The position numbers were made by a program, and so were the translations under genes. A stretch of DNA of 14,340 nt, taken from contig RFHZ01000687.1 of NCBI GenBank assembly GCA_003696125.1, forward strand, positions 1 to 14,340. Direction: 5' to 3'. The notes beneath the pieces were generated by a model. The model made no database searches. It saw only the letters and a list, made by a program, of their open reading frames with translations, and was not told where the DNA came from. Of the stretch, positions 6,447 to 12,611 are shown piece after piece; the stretch's first letter is position 1; the number at the start of each line of letters is the position of its first letter. Source of the stretch: Nitrospinota bacterium. GTDB lineage: Bacteria > Tectomicrobia > Entotheonellia > J063.

Positions 6447-7914
6447 CTTCAAAATACCTATCCATAAACCTCTCTAATCCACGTCGTAAGACCAAATCCA
6501 TTCTGTCTACGGATAGCGGTACCGCCTGGGTGAGATAGGCGTCTAGCTGGGAAGGCGTAACGATCTTTATTCTCCTTTCGTAACTCTCCCCTTTTTCCAG
6601 GAGTTCTCCTTTTCCAAAAGGGAGGTGCATCGACGCATAGGCGAAACTCCGATCAGCCTTATCACTATGTATCACCATGACCTCCCGGAATACCTGCCGC
6701 AAGGCGGCCACCACTCGGGCCGGGGTTCGGTTGTTACGCTGCAAAGGGCCGCTCAACTGGACAGCGATGACGCCATCAGGGTTCAGCCGCTTCTGTGCGA
6801 TCCGATAGAACTCAACGGTATGCAGATACGCTTCCTGTATGGTCAATGGTGAGGGGATATCCATGATGATCAAGTCATAGGTATCCCGATTTCTCCGCAA
6901 AAAATGTTTTCCGTCATCTACGTAAAGTCTCCAGTGTTTGAGAGCCCTCAGCCCGGCCGGATTGGTAAAAAACTGTTTCCCGGCAAGCAGTACCCCTGGA
7001 TCCAGCTCTACGGAGATCACCTGGTGGGAAAACTGAGAGACGCTCTGGACCGAGGAGAGGGTACCGTTGCCGATCAACAGGCTCTTTTCAGGCCGGATGA
7101 GGCTGGCGGGAAGCGTTGCAATATAGTAGTTGAGGACCGCTAAGTCGGTCGAGTTTAAATTCTCTAACCCATCGAGATAGAGGTGGCGGCCTCCTTGAGC
7201 ATCTTCTATCACTTCAACCTTCTGATAAGGGGAGTTTATGGAAAAGAGGGCCCGGGCTCCTCTTAGGCCATGCTTGTACCTGTACAGCATCGCCGTGCTG
7301 TGGAGATCTATGGTGGGCAGGAATACCCCGGTGAGGAGGGCAGTGCCGACATAGATCACCGTTAAGCCCCTGTTGGTGAGGATAAGGTGTAAGAGTATTG
7401 CCAGTATCATCCAATAGCAGAGCAGCAGATACACCAGCCTCCTGTTCCAGAGGAGACTCACCAGAAAGAAGCCGACCATGAAACCCAGAATTTCCAGCGT
7501 ATAAAAAACCTTCAGGTTCCACAAGCGCTCGGTTTCTCCATCCCGTTGTGAGATAAAACGGGGGAGGAATGTGGCAAAAATGGCATTAAAAATCAAAGCA
7601 TAGGCCAGTAGCCATGCTCCATACGCATAGCCACTCATATCCAGGGTGCTGATATAAGCTGCCAGGTAGCGATAAGAGTAAGGGAAGGTTAAATGCAAAA
7701 ACAGCGAAAGGACAAGCAGGATTTTAAATACCCGTTCGGAGAAGAGGAGCGAAAAGACATAACCGATTGATAAGCCGAAAAAAAATGAGGTGGTCACCAG
7801 GATGATGACCACCTCTTCACCGTATAATACGGTGACCAGATCCCGGATCATGATAAACTGGGCAATGCTAAGGCTTGTGCCAATGAGAAACAGCACTACC
7901 CGGTGTCTGTGCAT
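6439..7914 (-). CDS. Membrane protein with degenerate spermidine-synthase-like domain
   Basis: A 491-residue protein. Residues 6-200 contain about seven hydrophobic segments; residues 225-470 form a Rossmann methyltransferase fold like spermidine synthase (SpeE). Recognisable parts are SPYQKVEV (228-235), LYLDGLEN (245-252), the acidic ribose site VELDPGV (302-308), DDGKHF (333-338) and YDLIIMD (346-352). Several catalytic or binding signatures are altered. The GGGDGG cofactor loop is GNGTLSS (282-288), the DE-YHE polyamine motif is absent, and DSSDPxG is DIPSPLT (352-358). Aminopropyl transfer is therefore doubtful; another nucleotide or SAM-related role, or none, is possible. AAGGAGG precedes the ATG at very short spacing. 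It follows the Lys-Asp protein by 49 bases and overlaps the small membrane gene. Confidence 0.85.
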   Translation of the reverse strand: MHRHRVVLFLIGTSLSIAQFIMIRDLVTVLYGEEVVIILVTTSFFFGLSIGYVFSLLFSERVFKILLVLSLFLHLTFPYSYRYLAAYISTLDMSGYAYGAWLLAYALIFNAIFATFLPRFISQRDGETERLWNLKVFYTLEILGFMVGFFLVSLLWNRRLVYLLLCYWMILAILLHLILTNRGLTVIYVGTALLTGVFLPTIDLHSTAMLYRYKHGLRGARALFSINSPYQKVEVIEDAQGGRHLYLDGLENLNSTDLAVLNYYIATLPASLIRPEKSLLIGNGTLSSVQSVSQFSHQVISVELDPGVLLAGKQFFTNPAGLRALKHWRLYVDDGKHFLRRNRDTYDLIIMDIPSPLTIQEAYLHTVEFYRIAQKRLNPDGVIAVQLSGPLQRNNRTPARVVAALRQVFREVMVIHSDKADRSFAYASMHLPFGKGELLEKGESYERRIKIVTPSQLDAYLTQAVPLSVDRMDLVLRRGLERFMDRYFEDD

Positions 7915-7963
7915 GCCTCCTTGCCCTTCAGCCTTTCAGTAGAGTAGATAGGAGATCTTCTCC

Positions 7964-9229
7964 CTATTCGCTCTTCCAGGCAAACCGCTTTAAGGAAGAG
8001 GGAGAAGGAGTTACCCGCAGCGAGTCGACCGTATCCGGATCGTAGACGACCGCAATCCCTCCCCCGCAGCTCGACGATTCTAAGTAGATACCGCTGCCTG
8101 CCACCACGGCCCCGTTAACGTACTGTACCTCACCGTTCTTCTGTTTCTGCTCTATCTCCACAAAGTCGGGGGTGTAGACCACCCCCGAGATATTCGCCGC
8201 ATGATGAATATCCACAATCCCTCCTGAATACATTAAGGCCGGCATGTCTTCATGCTGCCCGAAAGTTTTATACCCGGCCAGAGGAACCCCTCTGGGATCC
8301 TTCGAGGCATGAGCGGTGGCGATTTCGTCCCAGGCGCTCTGGTATCCGCTCGGCCACGGGAAGGGGGCTTCAGTGCTCGTCCGTGTTGCAGCCGCTATAC
8401 TCCAGGCATCGAAGTCGGTAGGACTCAAAATCGCTGTCCCGGTCGTGGGACTGACAACTGGATTGATATTGATCGGAATTTCGATCTTTACCTTGTAAGA
8501 GGGAGACCCGTTGATCAAATCGATGACTAAAGTCCCTTTCACATTAATACTGCCCGTCTGCAGGGTCTTCTCCCCAGCGCTGGCATCGAGGGTCACATAG
8601 ACAATCCCATAGAGTTGTTCCTCGTTGACGACTCTACTCTCGAATTCACTCCAGGAAAGGGTATTATTGGTCGCTATGGCTGCGGCTTTGTACCGATTAA
8701 AATCAAACAGTTGATTTGACGGATTATCGAAGTACGTGAGCCGACCAAGCCCTCCTGGCTGTGCGAGGTCGGTATAGATCTGTTTGGTATTTTGAAATTC
8801 GGCCTGTGTTTCTGCCAGGACCCCATCGTCCCCAGGCGTATTGATCACTGTGGTGAGATTCCCCCCGGTTCTTAACGATACGTGAAGCGTTTTAGAAGCA
8901 CTCATTCCATGATCGAGCTGGTTGTTCGACCATACCGTTCCTCCCCCCTGAATCAACGAGCGAGAGGCATCCAGGGTGATCTTCCCATTGCGGTTACACC
9001 CTCCGACATCCTCTCCTCCTCCCCCTTCATCCCCATCGGTGTCCTTATCCTTATCCTTGTCCTTATCCTTGTCCTTATCCTTGTCCTTATCTTCGTCTTC
9101 GGCAAAGACCTTCTTGGTCAAGCCTTGCGGGGAAAAGGCCTGGAAAAAAGGCACCCCATGGCCAAAAGCCAAGAGAAAAACGGCGCATACAAGGGATATG
9201 AGTACAGGATGCTGCCATCTCTTCTTCAT
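7964..9229 (-). CDS. Secreted pilus-associated protein with Lys-Asp tract (unknown family)
   Basis: A 421-residue protein with an N-terminal signal peptide or anchor (residues 8-31, LISLVCAVFLLAF core). An alternating Asp-Lys tract (47-63) and an Asp/Gly-rich linker follow. The remaining 340 residues are rich in beta-type sequence, Asn, Thr and Gly. The C-terminus (about 365-410) has GVVYTPDFVEIE, NGAVVAGSGIYL and GGIAVVYDP, resembling the tail found in some PilX-like pilus proteins, where short strands stack. Two Cys (78 and one near 394) might pair. It follows the PilX-like gene by 30 bases with a purine-rich GGAGAGGGAGAG before the ATG, and occupies the operon slot usually held by the adhesin PilY1. 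No PilY1 beta-propeller motif is seen. An outer-surface or pilus-tip role is inferred only from context. Confidence 0.75.
   Translation of the reverse strand: MKKRWQHPVLISLVCAVFLLAFGHGVPFFQAFSPQGLTKKVFAEDEDKDKDKDKDKDKDKDKDTDGDEGGGGEDVGGCNRNGKITLDASRSLIQGGGTVWSNNQLDHGMSASKTLHVSLRTGGNLTTVINTPGDDGVLAETQAEFQNTKQIYTDLAQPGGLGRLTYFDNPSNQLFDFNRYKAAAIATNNTLSWSEFESRVVNEEQLYGIVYVTLDASAGEKTLQTGSINVKGTLVIDLINGSPSYKVKIEIPININPVVSPTTGTAILSPTDFDAWSIAAATRTSTEAPFPWPSGYQSAWDEIATAHASKDPRGVPLAGYKTFGQHEDMPALMYSGGIVDIHHAANISGVVYTPDFVEIEQKQKNGEVQYVNGAVVAGSGIYLESSSCGGGIAVVYDPDTVDSLRVTPSPSSLKRFAWKSE
9041..9091 (-). repeat. In-frame 6-base tandem repeat encoding Asp-Lys
   Basis: Seventeen codons alternate Asp and Lys. 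Lys is always AAG, while Asp alternates mostly GAC and GAT, so the DNA repeats with a 6-base and partly a 12-base period. Gain or loss of units would keep frame and only change the length of the charged linker. Confidence 0.9.
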
Positions 9230-9259
9230 CTCTCCCTCTCCTCTGCTTTTATGTTCTTC

Positions 9260-9781
9260 TCATGGAGCATTGTTCAACGCCCCATTGATGATGTTTGCTC
9301 CACTGGTGGTCAGGGCAAGGGTTATGTCCTTCCGATTCTTCGTGCCAGCCGGATTGCCCCGAGAATGGATATACACCAGGGTCGGGGCCTCAGACGCATC
9401 GACCCAGATGAAGGCGCGGGTGTCACCGCTGTTGACCACAATCCGGTTGTCGTCAGACCCGATGTCCTCTTTGTTCGCGAAAACCTGCAGGAAATCGATG
9501 GTGCCATCGCCGTCAAGATCGTTATCGGTATTTGCCGTATCGTTTCCATCGACTGCACCATCGCCGGTGGTATCTCCCATTTTGAAGGCGTTAAATACCT
9601 TCTCTGCTCCTGCTTCAGCGGCATAGAGCGCTTGGATACTCCCTTCATAATTCTTGGTTATCAGGCGGTCTATATCGGCGGTAAAGAAGGCCGCTGCTCC
9701 CAGCACAGCGAGGCCCGTCATGATGATCAACCCTGTGATGAGCGCTGCGCCGGCCTCATCACGTTGCCACACCTCTCTCAT
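9260..9781 (-). CDS. PilX-like minor pilin with EF-hand/dockerin-like loops
   Basis: A 173-residue protein with the PilX N-terminal layout. A short basic/acidic leader ends in EAG (9-11), then comes a hydrophobic helix AALITGLIIMTGLAVLGAAA (12-31) and the YAAEAGAEK helix (53-61) common in PilX and GspK-type proteins. There is no Glu at position 5 of the mature form, as is usual for this subgroup. Residues 70-81 (DTTGDGAVDGND) and 88-99 (DLDGDGTIDFLQ) match calcium-binding DxDxDG loops of dockerin/EF-hand type. AAAGGAGGAG lies before the ATG. The gene follows the PilW-like gene by 17 bases. By family it would be a minor component of a type IV pilus or related pseudopilus, processed by the prepilin peptidase or inserted as is. 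Confidence 0.8.
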   Translation of the reverse strand: MREVWQRDEAGAALITGLIIMTGLAVLGAAAFFTADIDRLITKNYEGSIQALYAAEAGAEKVFNAFKMGDTTGDGAVDGNDTANTDNDLDGDGTIDFLQVFANKEDIGSDDNRIVVNSGDTRAFIWVDASEAPTLVYIHSRGNPAGTKNRKDITLALTTSGANIINGALNNAP

Positions 9782-9798
9782 CTGTCTCCTCCTTTCGC

Positions 9799-10482
9799 CT
9801 ATCCCTGATTTCTTAAGAGGACCTTTGCCGTCAGGGTGATTCGCCTGTAGTGGTCTCCCAGGGTCGGGTGGGTATAGCCGTAGTCGGGTTGCCGGGTCTT
9901 TGCCGTGATGGTGATGGTCACCATCCTGATATCATGGAGCGTCCTCCCGGGAAGGCTGTTATCGGGCAACCCAACGTCTGCACTCTCTGTCCCATCAGCG
10001 TATGTATAGGTGATGGTCATACTCTCAATATTCTCGACAACACTTTGCCAGGCGCTGATCTGCCCATCAGCAGGAGAGATAAGCGCCTGTTGGAGACTAT
10101 GGGAGTTCACCCGAAAACCGAAACGCTCGTCTGCACTGTTGTCAATGCTCCCGTTTTCATTCCAGTCCGCGGTAAAATAGAGCTCACGGTCAGTAGTCAG
10201 AGCCAGCTCGGCATCATTACTCGCCAGAAAGTCGTCCCTTGTAATACCAAAGGCACGGGTCTCTAGAGGATCATAGCCAGCCACCTCCAGGGCTCTGACG
10301 AGGAGGTCAAGTCCCATTCTGGCATTCTGCTGCATCTCGACGAGCTGGTCTTGCACGGCATAGGTCTTTACCTGAGAAATACAGAAATTGTAAATGCCGG
10401 CAAGGAGCAGGAGACTGATACCCATGGCGATCAGGAGCTCTATCAGGGTAAAACCGGTGTCCTGGAGGTGATAACGTTCCAT
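9799..10482 (-). CDS. pilW: PilW-like type IV minor pilin
   Basis: A 227-residue prepilin starting at ATG 10482, two bases after the PilV-like stop; a longer open frame upstream overlaps that gene and is disfavoured. The leader MERYHLQDTG ends in the prepilin-peptidase site G10-F11, and mature Glu5 is present (FTLIE), followed by the hydrophobic helix LLIAMGISLLLLAGIYNF. The body holds a QQNARMGLDLLVRALEVAGYDP segment (about residues 54-75), strongly typical of PilW proteins, and an Asp/Asn-rich DWNENGSIDNSADE stretch that may bind calcium. No strong ribosome site precedes it, which fits translational coupling to the upstream gene. It acts at the initiation or tip complex of the pilus by family knowledge. 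Confidence 0.88.
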   Translation of the reverse strand: MERYHLQDTGFTLIELLIAMGISLLLLAGIYNFCISQVKTYAVQDQLVEMQQNARMGLDLLVRALEVAGYDPLETRAFGITRDDFLASNDAELALTTDRELYFTADWNENGSIDNSADERFGFRVNSHSLQQALISPADGQISAWQSVVENIESMTITYTYADGTESADVGLPDNSLPGRTLHDIRMVTITITAKTRQPDYGYTHPTLGDHYRRITLTAKVLLRNQG

Positions 10483-10484
10483 AG

Positions 10485-10982
10485 TTATTGATTGATCAAG
10501 GTGCGATAGGTCACGGCATGCGTCGTCGTGTCCCGCCATGTTACCGTAACGGTCAGCAGGGTCAACTGACCGGCTCCACCGGTGATCGTTACGGTCCTGG
10601 TGAATATTCCCTCCCCTGCTACCCCGTTTTCATCCAGGTTACTCTCTATGGAGTTATCGGCATCCGTGAGCGGAGTAGTCAGGGCTATCCTCTTTATCTC
10701 TTCCATTTTATTGTGCGCCAGGGTAATGGCAATGGTCCGTTTTTTACTATAATCGCCATACTTGATGACCGCTATAACCATAGAGGCCAACCCCAGGAGG
10801 GCCACGGTAAGAATGAGCAATGCAATCGTGACCTCGATCAGGGTAAACCCGCTCTCCCTTCTCCTGCCCTGGCCCTCGCAGAGATGCTTCTGTCCCCCGA
10901 GGAGTCTTACTCTCCAGATTACAGACGCATTCTGCCGCGTAGTGGTCCAGCTTTTTGACAGGATATCGACTCTCTGGTGCAT
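10485..10982 (-). CDS. pilV: PilV-like type IV minor pilin with long leader
   Basis: A 165-residue prepilin. The canonical site SGFTLIE (44-50) places cleavage after Gly45, with mature Glu5 present and helix VTIALLILTVALLGLASM. Downstream there is HNKMEEIKR, a PilV/GspI-type segment, then a short beta-rich domain. The ATG at 10982 lies only four bases after the stop of the GspH/FimT-like gene, with GAGG close by; no other ATG, GTG or TTG falls between it and the cleavage site. The resulting 45-residue cytoplasmic leader is long for this family, where leaders of 6-25 residues are more common. The call as minor pilin is firm; the V subtype is by operon position and similarity. Confidence 0.87.
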   Translation of the reverse strand: MHQRVDILSKSWTTTRQNASVIWRVRLLGGQKHLCEGQGRRRESGFTLIEVTIALLILTVALLGLASMVIAVIKYGDYSKKRTIAITLAHNKMEEIKRIALTTPLTDADNSIESNLDENGVAGEGIFTRTVTITGGAGQLTLLTVTVTWRDTTTHAVTYRTLINQ

Positions 10983-10986
10983 TGCC

Positions 10987-11436
10987 TCACTCTATCCTGA
11001 TATAGCCGGTGGGAGAGACGATAATCGATATGGTGTGCGTCCCCTGCGCATCTTGTAAAGTAATGGCTGTCCTCCCTGTTGCCGTTCCGTTGGGGTGAAA
11101 AACCGGTGCGGCTGTCACCTGTCTGAAATGCACTCTTAACGGGAGGGTGTTCGCCGTCCCTACCCTCTCCCATGTACCGGGTGACACCTCTCGCTCTACC
11201 TGATAGCTCTTGTTTTGGGTATCAAAACTGATCCGGAAAGGAGTATTTTGGGCAATCGCTTTGAGCCGAGCGAGTTGGAGTTCAGAGGCGATATCTCTGG
11301 CCGCTGAGTTCAGATTGAAGTGAGAAAGCCACCGACTCAGGCTGGGTGTGGTAAACACCGCAAGGAGTCCAACGATTATCAGGACGACTAAGAGTTCATT
11401 GGTTGTGAACGCGCTCTCCCGGCAAGAGGGGTTCAT
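10987..11436 (-). CDS. fimT: GspH/FimT-family minor pilin (first gene of the operon)
   Basis: A 149-residue prepilin from the ATG at 11436, preceded by AAGGAGGG at good spacing; a start seven codons earlier lacks this. The processing region is SAFTTNELLVVLIIVGLLA: cleavage would be after Ala9 rather than the usual Gly, with Phe at mature position 1 and Glu14 as mature Glu5. The region from about residue 36 has the FNLNSAARDIASELQLAR pattern and RLKAIAQNTPFRISFD, which are strong GspH/FimT signatures. The C-terminus ends GYIRIE, typical of GspH domains that finish with a G-x-I/V strand. It opens a tightly packed minus-strand operon of seven genes. Its role is priming or stabilising the pilus tip with the PilV, PilW and PilX partners. 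Confidence 0.87.
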   Translation of the reverse strand: MNPSCRESAFTTNELLVVLIIVGLLAVFTTPSLSRWLSHFNLNSAARDIASELQLARLKAIAQNTPFRISFDTQNKSYQVEREVSPGTWERVGTANTLPLRVHFRQVTAAPVFHPNGTATGRTAITLQDAQGTHTISIIVSPTGYIRIE

Positions 11437-11492
11437 CGTTTCCCTCCTTCCCCACACGGCTGCGTTCAGCCCACCTCCTGGCCTGAATCGCT

Positions 11493-11511
11493 CGAGGTGC
11501 TATCCACCTCG
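11493..11511 (-). promoter_or_regulatory. Perfect hairpin in the pilin operon leader
   Basis: CGAGGTG and CACCTCG pair perfectly (7 base pairs, loop CTATC). It lies about 57 bases before the GspH/FimT-like ATG and has no T-run. It may be an RNA structure or a binding site for a dimeric regulator. Confidence 0.4.
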
Positions 11512-11694
11512 TCCCTTCCTGTTGAAGAGCAGATGTTAGCAGTCCTATTTGTTAGTACTCCTATCGGCAAGTTTACGGCATCAGTTTAGAAAAAAATGGA
11601 CGTAAAGAGCACCGCTGTGAGGGAAGGCCTCGATGAAGCCTTTCCCCTCTTCCAACCGGTGAGACCTAAAAAGTCCCCTGATAGGTTTTTTTAT

Positions 11695-11722
11695 TTGCAA
11701 TGACATCATTTGATGTTATACT
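11695..11722 (+). promoter_or_regulatory. Promoter with palindromic operator-like spacer upstream of the zinc-finger regulator
   Basis: TTGCAA (11695-11700, 4 of 6) and TATACT (11717-11722, 5 of 6) are 16 bases apart. The spacer contains the perfect inverted repeat ACATCA-TT-TGATGT (11703-11716). A repressor bound there would block RNA polymerase directly. The downstream Ros/MucR-type gene is a natural candidate for autoregulation, but this is inference. The predicted start near 11729 leaves a leader of about 315 bases. Confidence 0.5.
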
Positions 11723-11837
11723 ATGGTTAGGTTAAGTAGAATTCTATTTATATGCTCTTTTAGTACACATAATCTCTCTGGAATCGAAATACCCCCAACA
11801 TCCTACAGGTTCTTACCCGAGGGATTGCTCCATTCAA

Positions 11838-11960
11838 ATGATGGCTCAGGAGGCGGTGAATAGCCCTAAAGCCCGGACGCGAGGATTTTACGATGCGGAA
11901 AACCGCACCGTGGTCGTAGAAAGGTGGATGGCTCCTGTTGCGACGAAGACAAGCAAATAA
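11838..11960 (+). other. 40-codon reading frame or structured RNA in the regulator leader
   Basis: An ATG-ATG frame encodes 40 residues ending VERWMAPVATKTSK; the frame is in fact open back to 11736, without an earlier start codon. No good ribosome site precedes it. The same bases can pair in nested fashion: CAGGAG with CTCCTG (outer, 11846-11851 and 11932-11937), TACGA with TCGTA, and GCGG-AAAA-CCGC at the centre. The octamer GATGGCTC occurs twice, at both sides. It may be a leader peptide, a structured RNA, a remnant of a larger gene, or chance. No family was recognised. Confidence 0.3.
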
Positions 11961-12043
11961 GCTCAGAGAAGAGATCCTATTCCTAAGCCGAGACAGAATC
12001 TATAGTTTGCTTTAAGACAACTTCTACAAGGAGGTAACAGATT

Positions 12044-12583
12044 ATGCCCAAGACGTTAACGGAGATGGCCCAGGAAATTGTGGTGCAACAGGCAGGAACC
12101 CGGAACATGACGGTGGAAGAGATTACGCACATGCTGAAAGAGACGTTTGCCGCCTTACAAGAGGTCAGCCGGAGTGAAGCACAATTCCTGCCCAAAGCGG
12201 AAATACCGGAAGAGGTGAAAGAGATCGTCCAGACCGACCCGCTGCGCTCTATTCAGGAGCACAGCATCACCTGTCTGGTGTGCGGACAGACCTTCAAGCA
12301 GTTGAGCGCCAAGCACCTGGCCCTGCACAACCTCACCCCCCGTGACTACCGGATCCGGTACGGTATTCCTCTCCGGCATCCCCTTTCCGCCAAGGATGTA
12401 TCTGAGAAACGAAGAGAGACGGCCATCCGCTTGAAGCTGGGACAGCGCATGGCGGCCAAGAGGCGACAAAAGCAACGCGCTTCTTCTGGAGCGGAGTCGG
12501 CTCCTGCGGAAAACCCTGCAGCGGAAGGCGAGCAGACCACCTCACGCGCTTCCAGCCGTGGCAAGACCAGGGCGGAATCGTAG
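12044..12583 (+). CDS. Ros/MucR-family zinc-finger transcriptional regulator
   Basis: A 179-residue protein with AAGGAGGT eight bases before the ATG, a nearly perfect ribosome site. The N-terminal part (5-50) is a helical region of the MucR type (TLTEMAQEIVVQQ, MTVEEITHMLKETFAAL). The centre has CLVCGQTFKQLSAKHLALHN (77-96) followed by LTPRDYRIRYGIP, the Ros/MucR zinc finger and DNA-contact helix; zinc ligands would be CxxC and HxxxH. A basic stretch (RRETAIRLKLGQRMAAKRRQ) follows, then a low-complexity Ser/Ala/Glu tail that looks disordered. Members bind AT-rich or T-A-step DNA and often control surface polysaccharide, motility or virulence. It stands between the pilin operon and a surface-protein gene, so control of one or both is plausible. 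It ends 28 bases from the convergent surface-protein gene. Confidence 0.88.
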   Translation: MPKTLTEMAQEIVVQQAGTRNMTVEEITHMLKETFAALQEVSRSEAQFLPKAEIPEEVKEIVQTDPLRSIQEHSITCLVCGQTFKQLSAKHLALHNLTPRDYRIRYGIPLRHPLSAKDVSEKRRETAIRLKLGQRMAAKRRQKQRASSGAESAPAENPAAEGEQTTSRASSRGKTRAES

Positions 12584-12611
12584 GGAGAAGACCAGCAGCA
12601 ACTCCTCTCTC

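Larger units (their letters stand above)
11437..12043. other. Divergent intergenic region between pilin operon and zinc-finger regulator
   Basis: About 600 bases without a recognised gene, AT-rich in its middle. From left to right it holds a perfect hairpin in the pilin leader (11493-11511) and an imperfect stem with two bulged bases (arms 11619-11628 and 11638-11649). A weak ACCTA/TAGGT stem followed by seven T (11664-11692, plus strand) comes next, then a plus-strand promoter with internal palindrome (11695-11722). A 40-codon reading frame with RNA-like pairing (11838-11960) closes it. No clear minus-strand promoter for the pilin operon could be picked, and no sigma54 element was found. Confidence 0.7.

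Noticed and set aside
9041-9091. CRISPR-like or direct-repeat array
   Set aside because: The period is 6 bases, there are no spacers, and it encodes an in-frame Asp-Lys tract of the protein.
8882-9808. 308-codon plus-strand frame with a hydrophobic repeat
   Set aside because: It is the antisense of the Lys-Asp repeat and the PilX-like gene; the minus-strand genes have ribosome sites and clear motifs.
11664-11692. ACCTA/TAGGT stem followed by seven T as an intrinsic terminator
   Set aside because: The stem is only five base pairs with a 13-base loop, and no plus-strand gene ends upstream. It is mentioned only as part of the gap.
11437-11760. Sigma54 promoter for the pilin operon
   Set aside because: No GG-N10-GC pair resembling TGGCAC-N5-TTGCA was found on the minus strand.
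11838-11990. TnpB/IscB-type guide RNA or insertion-sequence end
   Set aside because: The GCGG-AAAA-CCGC hairpin and nearby bases are suggestive, but no transposase gene, inverted ends or target duplications are visible.
11458-12043. c-di-GMP (GEMM) riboswitch upstream of the pilin operon or regulator
   Set aside because: GGACGC occurs once (11874-11879), but the other conserved parts of GEMM-I, such as the GGCAAACC-like segment and tetraloop receptor, were not found on either strand.
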